Source of the DNA: Anaerolineaceae bacterium
GTDB taxonomy: Bacteria > Chloroflexota > Anaerolineae > Anaerolineales > Anaerolineaceae
NCBI GenBank assembly: GCA_011620555.1
Contig: WOYY01000079.1
Span: 1-41,664, forward strand
Reading direction: 5' to 3'
Length of the DNA: 41,664 bases
Below the pieces are notes generated by a model. The model ran no database searches. It was not told where the DNA came from and saw nothing but the letters and a program-made list of their open reading frames with translations. Made by a program: the position numbers and the translations under genes. This document shows positions 9,081 through 18,864 of the stretch, piece after piece. The first letter of the stretch is position 1. Each line of letters begins with the position of its first letter.

Positions 9081-9536
9081 ATGGAATTACATGATCTAAA
9101 GCCAAACAAAGGCGCCCACAAGGACCGCAAGCGGGTTGGCCGTGGTCCCGGGGCCGGCCAGGGTAAAACAGCCGGCCGGGGTACGAAAGGCCAAAAATCC
9201 CGGTCAAGCGGCGGCGTGCCTCTCTACCACCAGGGTGGTAACCTTCCGTACTTCCGGAAGCTACCCTTCATGCGTGGTGAAGGTTTCACGGTCCACAATC
9301 GTGTGGAATATGAAGAAGTCAATCTGGAAGATTTGGCGGATTTCGCCGTAGACACTGAGGTGACCCCCGAATTGATGGTTGAAAATGGCCTGGTGAAGAA
9401 ACTGGGACTCCCTGTGAAGATCCTCGGGCGGGGCGATGTTTCCATTGCTTTGAAGGTGAAAGCAAACAAGATTTCCAAGAGCGCGCAGGAAAAGATCGAA
9501 CGCGCTGGCGGAAGTGTTGAGCTTATCCAGGATTAA
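9081..9536 (+). CDS. rplO: 50S ribosomal protein L15
   Basis: The 151-residue product has the glycine-rich N-terminal extension typical of L15 (KRVGRGPGAGQGKTAGRGTKGQKSRS at about 17-43), which threads into 23S rRNA, followed by a globular C-terminal half with LPVKILGRGDVS. It lies directly upstream of secY, as in most bacteria. Confidence 0.98.
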   Translation: MELHDLKPNKGAHKDRKRVGRGPGAGQGKTAGRGTKGQKSRSSGGVPLYHQGGNLPYFRKLPFMRGEGFTVHNRVEYEEVNLEDLADFAVDTEVTPELMVENGLVKKLGLPVKILGRGDVSIALKVKANKISKSAQEKIERAGGSVELIQD

Positions 9537-9571
9537 TGCCTGTCCTTGAGTAGAAAAAAGGAGCTTGACTT

Positions 9572-10906
9572 ATGAAACGGTCCGCATGGCGCTACCTTTG
9601 GAAATCGCAGGACATCCGCCGGAAATTGTTGATCACTTTTGCATTGCTGGTGATCTATCGTCTGGCGTCCAATGTCCCCGTTCCCGGGATCGACGAAAAC
9701 CTGGTGGCACAACTGACCACAAGAAGTGGCGCGGCCGGTGGGTTGATCAACCTGCTGGATATGCTTTCCGGTGGCGCGGTATCAAACTTCTCGATCCTTG
9801 CTATGGGCGTTTACCCCTACATCACAGCCCAGATTATCCTTCAGCTCCTTGTGCCGATCATCCCTGCGCTGGAACGCAAGATGCAGGACGATCCCCGGGA
9901 GGGGCGGGCCTGGATGGAGCGCTGGACAATCATCCTGACTGTGCCTATGGCGGCGCTTTCTGCAATTGGTCAGATCAACATTTTCAATGCGATGCTCGGG
10001 CAATCGGTGACCCAATACTTCGGATTTACAGGCGGCGCCCTGATCCCGACCCTGGCAACCGTCCTCTCCATGATGGCGGGCACCATGTTTGGCGTCTGGC
10101 TGGGTGAGCTGATCTCTGAATATGGGGTCCGGGGCCAAGGCCTCTCATTGATCATTTTCGCAGGTATTGTGGCAAAGATTCCTGCCAATCTGTTCTCTTT
10201 ATTGAGTGACAGCACGTATTGGTGGCTGGTCTTCATTGTTGTGGCGCTGCTGGTGGTGACCATCTTTGCGGTGGTTTATGTGCAGCAGGGTCGCCGCTAT
10301 GTACCGGTGATGTTCCCCGGTCGGCGGGTGGGCAGCCGCATGTCCATGCCTGTCAAGAGCAGTGTACCCTTGATGGTGAACATGGCCGGCATGATCCCGA
10401 TCATCTTTGCTCAATCCATTTTGACCTTCCCGACCATTCTGGCGAGCTTCTTCAACAACGCCAAGGCTGAGTGGCTGAGGAATTTTGCGGCCTGGATCAA
10501 TACCACCCTCAGTGGGGAAGGGGTGATTTACCCGATCATCTTCTTCCTGATGGTTGTGCTGTTCACCTTCTTCTATACCGATGTTTTGTTCACGCAACAG
10601 AACTATGGCGAGAACCTAAAGAAACAGGGCGCGCAGATTCCGGGTGTGGCCCGGGGCGTCGCCACTCAGCGGTATTTGAGCAAGGTCCAGCGCCGGATCA
10701 CCCTCCCAGGCGCTCTGTTCCTGGGTGTGGTGGCCGCTCTGCCTTATGTTTTGGGTCTTTTCCTGCCGGAAGGTCTTTCTTCAACGAGCATCTTCCTGGT
10801 GTCTTCCTCCGGTTTGCTGATCGTGACGGGCGTTGTTCGTGACACCTTCCAGATCATCGAGACCGATTTGAAGATGCATGGTTATGATGACCATCTGATC
10901 AGCTGA
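9572..10906 (+). CDS. secY: Protein translocase subunit SecY
   Basis: The 444-residue membrane protein has ten hydrophobic segments and begins with the SecY pattern LLITFALLVIYRLASNVPVPGID. The plug and first gate region follow with NLLDMLSGGAVSNFSILAMGVYPYITAQI, and the cytoplasmic loop before helix 9 has RYLSKVQRRITLPGALFLG. SecY is the channel of the Sec translocon. Its ATG follows aaaaaggag at 9554-9562. It lies between rplO and adk. Confidence 0.98.
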   Translation: MKRSAWRYLWKSQDIRRKLLITFALLVIYRLASNVPVPGIDENLVAQLTTRSGAAGGLINLLDMLSGGAVSNFSILAMGVYPYITAQIILQLLVPIIPALERKMQDDPREGRAWMERWTIILTVPMAALSAIGQINIFNAMLGQSVTQYFGFTGGALIPTLATVLSMMAGTMFGVWLGELISEYGVRGQGLSLIIFAGIVAKIPANLFSLLSDSTYWWLVFIVVALLVVTIFAVVYVQQGRRYVPVMFPGRRVGSRMSMPVKSSVPLMVNMAGMIPIIFAQSILTFPTILASFFNNAKAEWLRNFAAWINTTLSGEGVIYPIIFFLMVVLFTFFYTDVLFTQQNYGENLKKQGAQIPGVARGVATQRYLSKVQRRITLPGALFLGVVAALPYVLGLFLPEGLSSTSIFLVSSSGLLIVTGVVRDTFQIIETDLKMHGYDDHLIS

Positions 10907-10925
10907 ACGGGATAAAGGTGATAGT

Positions 10926-11579
10926 ATGGCGCCAATGTACATTGTGATGCTGGGCCCTCCGGGCGCCGGCAAGGGCACCCAGGCGAAAAAACTTGCCGAG
11001 GCGCTGAACCTCGTGCATGTTTCAACCGGGGATCTCTTCCGAGAGAACCTGAAAAACGAGACTCCCCTGGGCCAACTGGCGCAGCAGTATATGAACAAGG
11101 GCGAACTTGTCCCTGATGACGTCACGGTGGCCATGGTTGAAGAACGGTTTGCCCGACCGGATTGTGAAAAAGGCGCTGTTCTGGATGGTTTTCCTCGGAC
11201 GCCGGCCCAGGCTGAGGCTTTGGAGAGCCTGCTGGCGAAGTTCGACAGCGACGTTAAGGTGGTCCCTTTTATCAAGGTGCCCGATGACATCCTGGTGGAA
11301 CGGCTCAGCGGACGTTGGATGAGCAACTCAGGCCGGGTTTATCATGAGAAGTACAATCCACCGCTGGTAAAGTGGATTGATGACATTGATGGCTCGCAGC
11401 TTTACCAGCGCGACGATGATCGCCCGGACACTGTCCGCCATCGCATAGAAGTTTACAACGAGCAAACTGCACCTTTAATTAATTATTACCGAGACAAAGG
11501 ACTGTTGGCGGAGATTGACGGCACCCAGCCCATTGAAGATGTATTCCAAGCGATTATGGAATCAGTGAAAGAAGGCTAA
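10926..11579 (+). CDS. adk: Adenylate kinase
   Basis: The 217-residue product has the P-loop GPPGAGKGTQAKKLAE near residue 9, the AMP-binding STGDLFREN, and DGFPRTPAQAEAL. The long LID domain is present with SGRVYHEKYNPP, but it has no cysteines, so it is the zinc-free type. It balances ATP, ADP and AMP. The secY-adk-map order is common; map starts two bases later. Confidence 0.98.
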   Translation: MAPMYIVMLGPPGAGKGTQAKKLAEALNLVHVSTGDLFRENLKNETPLGQLAQQYMNKGELVPDDVTVAMVEERFARPDCEKGAVLDGFPRTPAQAEALESLLAKFDSDVKVVPFIKVPDDILVERLSGRWMSNSGRVYHEKYNPPLVKWIDDIDGSQLYQRDDDRPDTVRHRIEVYNEQTAPLINYYRDKGLLAEIDGTQPIEDVFQAIMESVKEG

Positions 11580-11581
11580 GT

Positions 11582-12355
11582 GTGATTTCCTGGGAACGTT
11601 CAATTAACATCAAGACCCCCTACGAAGTTGGCATTATGCGGGAGGCGGGTCGGATCACTGCAGAAGCGCTGGCTGCTACGATTGCGTTGGTGAAGCCTGG
11701 CGTGACCACCGGTGAGTTGAATGCAGCGTTTGAAGCTGTCCAGAAGAAGTATGACGTGATCTCACCTTTCAAGAATTACCCCGGCCCGTATCCATACCCG
11801 GCCAGCATTTGCACCAGCGTCAATGACGAATTGGTGCATGGCATCCCGGGTGATCGGGTGTTGAAGGAAGGCGATATTGTCAGCATTGACTGCGGCACGA
11901 TCTATGAAGGTTTTGTAGGCGATATGGCCCGGACGATTGCCGTCGGCCAGGTGAACAAGTCCACCCGGCGGCTGATGGAAGTCACCGACAAAGCCTTGGA
12001 GATTGGAATTTCCACGATGGTGCCCGGGAATACGATCGGCGATATTGGCTACGCCGTTCAGACTTATGTTGAGGAGCAGGGCTTTTACATCACCCGGACC
12101 TACACCGGCCACGGGGTTGGCCGCAAGATGCACGAAGGACCACAGGTGCCGAATTATGGCCGGCCCGGCCGCGGGATGAAGCTGCGGGAAGGGATGACCA
12201 TTGCTCTGGAGCCGATGGTGCTGGCGGGAACGCCGGAGACCATCGTGAGGGACGACCAGTGGACGGTGGTCTCTGCGGATGGATCTCTGACGGCCCACTA
12301 CGAAAACACGATAGCGATCACTGCTGATGGACCTCAAATCCTGACGGCGTTGTAG
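11582..12355 (+). CDS. map: Methionine aminopeptidase, type I
   Basis: The 257-residue product begins at GTG 11582, two bases after adk. It carries the five metal ligands of the pita-bread fold: Asp in DCGTIYEGF, Asp in GDMART, His in TGHGVGRKMHEGP, Glu in ALEPMV and Glu in YENTIAIT. It removes initiator methionine from nascent proteins. In many bacteria infA follows it, but here rpmJ follows after 87 bases. Confidence 0.97.
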   Translation: MISWERSINIKTPYEVGIMREAGRITAEALAATIALVKPGVTTGELNAAFEAVQKKYDVISPFKNYPGPYPYPASICTSVNDELVHGIPGDRVLKEGDIVSIDCGTIYEGFVGDMARTIAVGQVNKSTRRLMEVTDKALEIGISTMVPGNTIGDIGYAVQTYVEEQGFYITRTYTGHGVGRKMHEGPQVPNYGRPGRGMKLREGMTIALEPMVLAGTPETIVRDDQWTVVSADGSLTAHYENTIAITADGPQILTAL

Positions 12356-12367
12356 AGAAAAATATAC

Positions 12368-12396
12368 TGGACGAAAAATAGCTCAGCAAGTATAAT
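12368..12396 (+). promoter_or_regulatory. Promoter upstream of rpmJ and the alpha operon
   Basis: A perfect TATAAT lies at 12391-12396 with TGGACG at 12368-12373 (four of six consensus bases) and a 17-base spacer. The -10 is flanked by inverted repeats cagcaa at 12384-12389 and ttgctg at 12404-12409, a possible operator. It would serve rpmJ, rpsM, rpsK, rpsD, rpoA and rplQ. Confidence 0.55.
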
Positions 12397-12442
12397 CATT
12401 ACTTTGCTGAAATTCGTAGCAAAATGATTAAGGAGTTTGAAA

Positions 12443-12556
12443 GTGAAAGTATCGGCATCCATCAAGAAACGCTGCGCGAAATGCAAAATTGTGAAACGAC
12501 AGGGTCGTTTGTATGTGATTTGTGAAAACCCGAAGCATAAACAACGACAAGGATAA
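12443..12556 (+). CDS. rpmJ: 50S ribosomal protein L36, zinc-binding form
   Basis: A 37-residue frame starts at GTG 12443 and ends at TAA 12554-12556. The GTG is chosen because aaggag lies just upstream at 12430-12435 and the product opens [20 protein letters not shown], the L36 start. Cys11, Cys14, Cys27 and His32 form the zinc site. It lies 11 bases before rpsM. The gene is easy to miss because it is so short. Confidence 0.96.
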   Translation: MKVSASIKKRCAKCKIVKRQGRLYVICENPKHKQRQG

Positions 12557-12567
12557 GGATTTATACT

Positions 12568-12957
12568 ATGGCACGTATTGAAGGCGTCGACCTCCCTCGC
12601 GACAAGCGCGTTGAGATTGGTCTAAGGTATATTTACGGCATTGGCCCAACCCGGGCAAACGAAATTATTGAAGCCACCGGTGTGGACCCGGATATCCGCG
12701 TTAAGGACCTGGCAGATGCTGATGTCTCCAAGATGCGCGAATATATCTCCGGCAACTACATGGTTGAAGGTGATTTGCGCCGCCAGACGCAGATGAACAT
12801 CAAGCGTTTGATTGAGATCGGCACCTATCGCGGCCTGCGGCATCGCCGGGGCCTGCCGGTCCATGGGCAGCGCACGAAAACCAACGCCCGGACCCGTAAA
12901 GGTCCCAAGAAGACGGTTGCCGGTCGCGGCCGCCGCCGGGGTGTTGGCAAGAAATAA
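12568..12957 (+). CDS. rpsM: 30S ribosomal protein S13
   Basis: The 129-residue product starts [25 protein letters not shown]. It has the helix-two-turn-helix region and the basic C-terminal tail [16 protein letters not shown] that reaches the P-site tRNA. A 108-base gap with no obvious gene separates it from rpsK. Confidence 0.98.
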   Translation: MARIEGVDLPRDKRVEIGLRYIYGIGPTRANEIIEATGVDPDIRVKDLADADVSKMREYISGNYMVEGDLRRQTQMNIKRLIEIGTYRGLRHRRGLPVHGQRTKTNARTRKGPKKTVAGRGRRRGVGKK

Positions 12958-13065
12958 TCGGAAAAAGTCATCCTTCCGAGGATTACCGTCTGGGGTTCTC
13001 CTTCCTTTCTGCCCCGCGGCAAGATGGACCTTCGGTTGGGTGAGGATATGAGTTAGTGAGGTACA

Positions 13066-13470
13066 ATGGCAACTAAAGCACAACGATCGCGGCGAGGTAC
13101 CAGCTCGCGCAAAGTCAAGCGCCAGATGTCGTCAGCTCAGGTGCATGTTTTCGCTTCATTCAACAACACCATTATCACCGTTACCGATCAACAGGGTAAC
13201 ACGGTTTGTTGGGGAAGCGCCGGGTCGGCCGGTTTCAAAGGCTCCCGAAAAAGCACCCCCTTTGCTGCCCGTTTGGCTGCTGAACAAGTGATGAAGACTG
13301 CACAAACCTTCGGGATCCAGGAAGTTGATATTATCGTCAAAGGCCCTGGCCCAGGTCGTGAGTCTGCCATCCGTGCCGTGCAAGGCATGGGCATCACCGT
13401 CAAGTCCATTTCGGATATCACCCCGGTTCCGCATAATGGCTGCCGGCCACCCAAACGCCGCCGCGTCTAA
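13066..13470 (+). CDS. rpsK: 30S ribosomal protein S11
   Basis: The 134-residue product has the S11 core [20 protein letters not shown], then [14 protein letters not shown], and the C-terminal [19 protein letters not shown]11 forms part of the mRNA exit region of the 30S platform. The start follows gtgaggtac. The order rpsM-rpsK-rpsD-rpoA is the conserved alpha-operon order. Confidence 0.98.
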   Translation: MATKAQRSRRGTSSRKVKRQMSSAQVHVFASFNNTIITVTDQQGNTVCWGSAGSAGFKGSRKSTPFAARLAAEQVMKTAQTFGIQEVDIIVKGPGPGRESAIRAVQGMGITVKSISDITPVPHNGCRPPKRRRV

Positions 13471-13492
13471 AGTAGAATAAGAGAGGAATTCA

Positions 13493-14128
13493 ATGGCAAG
13501 ATATACTGGTCCGGCGTGCAAACTCTGCCGCCGTGAAGGTGAGAAATTATTTTTGAAGGGTGAGCGATGCTTCACCCCTAAATGCGCGATGGAAAAACGT
13601 GCTTATCCCCCAGGTGAACATGGACGTTACAGTGGGCGGAGCGGCCGTCAGTCCGACTATTCATTGCAGTTACGTGCCAAGCAAAAAGCAAAGCGGATTT
13701 ATGGTGTTTATGAACGTCAGTTCCGCCGGTATTTTGGTGATGCCCAAATGCAAACGGGCCTGACGGGTTTGAACCTGTTGCAGATCCTTGAATCCCGCCT
13801 GGACAACGTTGTCTACCGGATGGGTTTTGCGGATAGCCGCAGCCAGGCTCGCCAGTTGGTGAATCATGGTCATTTCCTGTTGAATGGCCGCCGTAACGAT
13901 GTTGCTTCCACCGTTCTGAAGGCTGGCGATACCATCACTGTGCGGAGCCAATCCAAACAGAACGAATATTTCAAGACCCTCAAGCAAAATGAGGCAACAC
14001 GGACGCCCCCCGCTTGGATCGAACAAGATGTCAACAACCTGTATGGACGGGTTATCCGTTTACCCGAACGTGCCGAGATTGATGGTAATCTGAACGAACA
14101 GCTGATCGTTGAGTATTACTCACGATAA
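13493..14128 (+). CDS. rpsD: 30S ribosomal protein S4, cysteine-containing form
   Basis: The 211-residue product begins [19 protein letters not shown] with four cysteines at 9, 12, 26 and 31, the zinc-binding form. An S4 RNA-binding domain lies near residues 100-165, with [18 protein letters not shown] and [16 protein letters not shown]4 is a primary 16S rRNA binder and the alpha-operon repressor in E. coli. A 6-bp hairpin (14143-14160) follows before rpoA. Confidence 0.97.
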   Translation: MARYTGPACKLCRREGEKLFLKGERCFTPKCAMEKRAYPPGEHGRYSGRSGRQSDYSLQLRAKQKAKRIYGVYERQFRRYFGDAQMQTGLTGLNLLQILESRLDNVVYRMGFADSRSQARQLVNHGHFLLNGRRNDVASTVLKAGDTITVRSQSKQNEYFKTLKQNEATRTPPAWIEQDVNNLYGRVIRLPERAEIDGNLNEQLIVEYYSR

Positions 14129-14175
14129 GCCTGCTCAATGGTAGTGCAAAAGGATGCACTGGTAAGGGGTATGAC

Positions 14176-15147
14176 GTGACTGGAACTATAAGTATGGTAA
14201 AACCGAAAGTCGAACGGGTTGCAGAAGCTCGGAATTATGGTAAGTTTGCAATCAGCCCGCTGGAACGCGGCTTTGGCACGACCGTTGGGAACGCCTTACG
14301 CCGGGTCCTGCTTTCTTCGCTGGAAGGCGCTGCAATCACATCCATTCATATTACGGATGTGCTGCACGAGTTCAGTGATATCGAGGGCGTGCGGGAAGAT
14401 GTGATCCAGGTGATCTTGCAGCTGAAGCAGCTGCGCATGATCCTCTTTGATGTGGATGTCGCGCACCTTCATCTGGAAGTCAGTGGTGAGGGAACGGTCA
14501 CTGCGGCCGACATTATTTGTCCGCCGGAAGTGGAAATTGTGAACCCTGACCTCTACCTGTTTACCGTGGACAGCAAAAACGCCAGCCTTGAAATTGATAT
14601 GACCGTGGAACGCGGCCGGGGGTATTCTCCGGCCAACGAACGCAGTGATCGGCTTCCGATCGGCGAATTGCCGGTCGATGCCATTTTCACGCCTGTCAAA
14701 AAGGTCAACTGGACTGTTGGATTAGCCCGCGTGGGTCAGAGCACCGATTATGATCGCTTGATCCTCGAAATCTGGACCGATGGGACGGTCTCGCCCGAAC
14801 AGGCGATGAGCGACTCCGCCAAGATCCTGATCGAGCATCTGCGTTTCATTGCCGGGATCAGCGAAGAGATGCTCTCTGTTCCGATCGAACAGGTTGAACC
14901 CACTGGCACAATTAACAGCGAAGCAGCTGAAATGCCGATTGAAAATCTTGACCTGACCGTCCGGGTCTTCAATTCACTCAAGCGGACTGGCATCACCACC
15001 GTTGGCGATGTGATTGATCTGCTTGATAAGGGCGAAGAGGCCATCCTTTCCATCCGCAACTTTGGCGACAAGAGTCTGACCGAGTTGAAGGAAAAGATGG
15101 CTGAAAAGGGCTTCCTGGACGAGGAAGAAGAAACGACGGAGAGTTAA
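14176..15147 (+). CDS. rpoA: RNA polymerase alpha subunit
   Basis: The 323-residue product has the alpha N-terminal dimerisation domain (PLERGFGTTVGNALRRVLLSSLEG near residue 34) and the C-terminal helix-hairpin domain with NLDLTVRVFNSLKRTGITTVGD and SIRNFGDKSLTEL. GTG 14176 is taken as the start because aagggg at 14164-14169 is well placed; the ATG at 14194 would be 24 bases from it. The ATG at 14171 is followed at once by a stop codon. Confidence 0.96.
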   Translation: MTGTISMVKPKVERVAEARNYGKFAISPLERGFGTTVGNALRRVLLSSLEGAAITSIHITDVLHEFSDIEGVREDVIQVILQLKQLRMILFDVDVAHLHLEVSGEGTVTAADIICPPEVEIVNPDLYLFTVDSKNASLEIDMTVERGRGYSPANERSDRLPIGELPVDAIFTPVKKVNWTVGLARVGQSTDYDRLILEIWTDGTVSPEQAMSDSAKILIEHLRFIAGISEEMLSVPIEQVEPTGTINSEAAEMPIENLDLTVRVFNSLKRTGITTVGDVIDLLDKGEEAILSIRNFGDKSLTELKEKMAEKGFLDEEEETTES

Positions 15148-15151
15148 TAAA

Positions 15152-15535
15152 ATGCGACATAAAGTAAAAGGTTACCGGCTGAACCGTGATTCCGGCCATC
15201 GGACTGCGATGCGCCGCACGATGATCCGGCAGCTTCTTGAAAATGAACGGATCAAAACCACACTGCCGAAAGCGAAATCCATTCAGGCAGATGCCGAGAA
15301 ATTGATCACCCTGGCTCGCAATAACCAGGATGTGGATGAGATCAAGGTTATGAATGCCCGCCGTTTGGCAGTTGCCAAGCTGGGCACGGGAAGCCGCCCG
15401 GTTGTTCAGAAATTATTCACTGATATTGCCCCGCGTTATGCCAACCGCAACGGCGGCTACACTCGGATCCTGAAACTGGGCCCCCGCCACAGCGATGGGG
15501 CTGAGATGGCATTGATCGAACTGGTCGAAGAGTAG
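15152..15535 (+). CDS. rplQ: 50S ribosomal protein L17
   Basis: The 127-residue product begins RHKVKGYRLNRDSGHRTAMRR and contains NERIKTTLPKAKSIQADAEKLI and the C-terminal RHSDGAEMALIELVE, all standard for L17. It is four bases after rpoA, completing the alpha operon, and truA follows 17 bases later. Confidence 0.98.
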   Translation: MRHKVKGYRLNRDSGHRTAMRRTMIRQLLENERIKTTLPKAKSIQADAEKLITLARNNQDVDEIKVMNARRLAVAKLGTGSRPVVQKLFTDIAPRYANRNGGYTRILKLGPRHSDGAEMALIELVEE

Positions 15536-15552
15536 TCCCCCGGACTTACCGG

Positions 15553-16293
15553 ATGGACCCTGTACTTTACAAAAGTATTCTTTCATACAATGGCACCGAA
15601 TTCGCTGGTTTTCAACGCCAGGCCAACGCTCGGACGGTTCAAGCGGAATTTGAACAGGCCCTGCGTCAGCTAGGCTGGCAGGGGCAAAGCATCCACGCCG
15701 CAGGCCGGACGGATGCGGGCGTGCATGCCCGTGGGCAGGTGGTCAGTTTCAGGCTGGCGTGGGATCATTCTGAGAATGACCTGGTCAAGGCGCTGAACTA
15801 TTACTTACCGCAGGATATGGCGGTTTCATCCGTGGAAGTTGCTGATGCGGATTTCCACCCCCGTTACTCCGCCATCTGGCGCCGCTACCGTTACCATGTC
15901 ATTTGCCAGCCGGTCCGTGACCCGCTCAGAGAGATGTTTGCCTGGCGGGTTTGGCAGGGAATGGACCTGGAGCGGATGAATTTGGCCGCTCAGGACCTGA
16001 TCGGCTCGCATGATTTCAAAGCCTTTGGCGCTCCAACGAGCGACTCGGGTGTGACCGTGCGGGAAGTCTTTGCCGCCGAATGGCAGCAGGAGGGTGATGA
16101 ATATCGTTTTGATATCACCGCCAATGCTTTCCTCTATCACATGGTCCGGCGGACCACCCTGATGCTGGTGGAAATTGGCCAGGGCAAGTTCCCGGTGACG
16201 ACGATCGCCGAAGGGATCAGAACTGGACAATTGCCTTTGAATGGGCTGGCCCCGGCACAAGGCCTTGTATTGGAAGAAGTGAGTTACAACTGA
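15553..16293 (+). CDS. truA: tRNA pseudouridine(38-40) synthase TruA
   Basis: The 246-residue product contains SYNGTEFAGFQRQ near the start and AGRTDAGVHARGQVV with the catalytic aspartate at about residue 54, plus the RRYRYHV segment and the C-terminal FLYHMVRR motif of TruA. It makes pseudouridine in the anticodon stem-loop of many tRNAs. The ribosome site before ATG 15553 is weak, so translation may be coupled to rplQ. It is placed between rplQ and rplM, a frequent arrangement. Confidence 0.95.
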   Translation: MDPVLYKSILSYNGTEFAGFQRQANARTVQAEFEQALRQLGWQGQSIHAAGRTDAGVHARGQVVSFRLAWDHSENDLVKALNYYLPQDMAVSSVEVADADFHPRYSAIWRRYRYHVICQPVRDPLREMFAWRVWQGMDLERMNLAAQDLIGSHDFKAFGAPTSDSGVTVREVFAAEWQQEGDEYRFDITANAFLYHMVRRTTLMLVEIGQGKFPVTTIAEGIRTGQLPLNGLAPAQGLVLEEVSYN

Positions 16294-16360
16294 AGCAATG
16301 ACGGATTTCATCGAAGGCGGATGCCGGCGAGTGGATCTTTGAATGATGGAGAGTTAGACT

Positions 16361-16786
16361 GTGAATAAAACATTCGTACCAAAAGGGCAAGTTGAGCGAG
16401 ATTGGCTGCTGGTTGACGCCGAAGGGCAGAACCTGGGCCGCCTGGCGACCAAGATCGCCCAATTATTGCTTGGAAAAAATAAACCGAATTACACCCCCGG
16501 CGCAATGACGGGTGCCAATGTGGTTGTGATCAATGCTGAAAAGGTCGCCGTCTTCCCGACCCGCCTGGAAAGCAAGAAGTATTACCATCACTCGGGTTAC
16601 CCGGGTGGGATCAAAGAGATCACCCTGCGTGACCAATTGGCCCGATTCCCCGAGCGTGTGATTGAAAAAGCCGTTTGGGGCATGATCCCAAAGAACAAAC
16701 TTGGCCGCCGGATCTATAAGAACCTGCACGTTTATGCCGGAAGTGAACATCCACATCAGGCACAACAGCCAGCGTTAGTTGAGTAA
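16361..16786 (+). CDS. rplM: 50S ribosomal protein L13
   Basis: The 141-residue product starts at GTG 16361 after ggagag at 16348-16353. It contains [21 protein letters not shown] and, at the C-terminal half, [13 protein letters not shown] and [16 protein letters not shown], all family signatures. L13 is an early assembly protein of the 50S subunit. It pairs with rpsI downstream, as in nearly all bacteria. Confidence 0.98.
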   Translation: MNKTFVPKGQVERDWLLVDAEGQNLGRLATKIAQLLLGKNKPNYTPGAMTGANVVVINAEKVAVFPTRLESKKYYHHSGYPGGIKEITLRDQLARFPERVIEKAVWGMIPKNKLGRRIYKNLHVYAGSEHPHQAQQPALVE

Positions 16787-16803
16787 GAGGAGTACCTGTA
16801 TTT

Positions 16804-17199
16804 ATGGATAACCGATATTATGAAGGTGTTGGTCGTCGTAAAGAAAGCTCTGCCCGTGTGCGTTTGATGGCAGGCACCGGTGATTTTACCGTGAACGGTA
16901 AGACCCTGGAAGCTTTCTTCACCCGTGAGGGTGACATTCCTGCCATTCTCAAGGCGTTTGACGTTACCGACCAGAACCAGAAGAACTACACTGTGACCGT
17001 GACCGTTGCAGGCGGCGGTGTGACTGGCCAGCGTGATGCCGTGAAACTCGGCCTCGCTCGGGCACTGGTCAAAATGGACGAGGAACTCCGTCCTGCTCTG
17101 CGCCATGGCGGCTTCCTGACCCGCGACCCTCGAGTCAAGGAACGGAAAAAACCAGGCCTCAAACGGGCCCGCAAGGCACCTACCTACACCAAACGCTAG
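16804..17199 (+). CDS. rpsI: 30S ribosomal protein S9
   Basis: The 131-residue product has YYEGVGRRKESSARVRL at the start, VAGGGVTGQRDAVKLGLARAL in the middle and the basic tail ending KRARKAPTYTKR, which touches the P-site tRNA anticodon. It is the last ribosomal gene of the cluster. An intrinsic terminator follows at 17320-17344. Confidence 0.98.
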   Translation: MDNRYYEGVGRRKESSARVRLMAGTGDFTVNGKTLEAFFTREGDIPAILKAFDVTDQNQKNYTVTVTVAGGGVTGQRDAVKLGLARALVKMDEELRPALRHGGFLTRDPRVKERKKPGLKRARKAPTYTKR

Positions 17200-17319
17200 A
17201 GCTGGATCACGCTTTCAGAAACCCCAATAGGTTTTGGCCTTTCCAGGCCGGCCCTGTTGGGCGGCTTGAACAGATCTTAGGTGTGTTCTTGTTCACAGGC
17301 TAATAGTATGAGAAGATAA

Positions 17320-17344
17320 TAGAGACGTTATTGCAACGTCTCTA
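17320..17344 (+). terminator. Intrinsic terminator after rpsI
   Basis: A 10-bp stem, tagagacgtt (17320-17329) and aacgtctcta (17335-17344), with loop attgc, is followed by the T-rich tail tttgttaattt. It would end the ribosomal transcript. The same nine-base stem recurs in the terminator at 23605-23631. The 120 bases between rpsI and this hairpin hold a small GC hairpin (ggcct-ttcc-aggcc) but no gene. Confidence 0.75.
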
Positions 17345-17373
17345 TTTGTTAATTTGTAAAAACAGGATCGACT

Positions 17374-18860
<1,487 letters not shown>

Positions 18861-18864
<4 letters not shown>

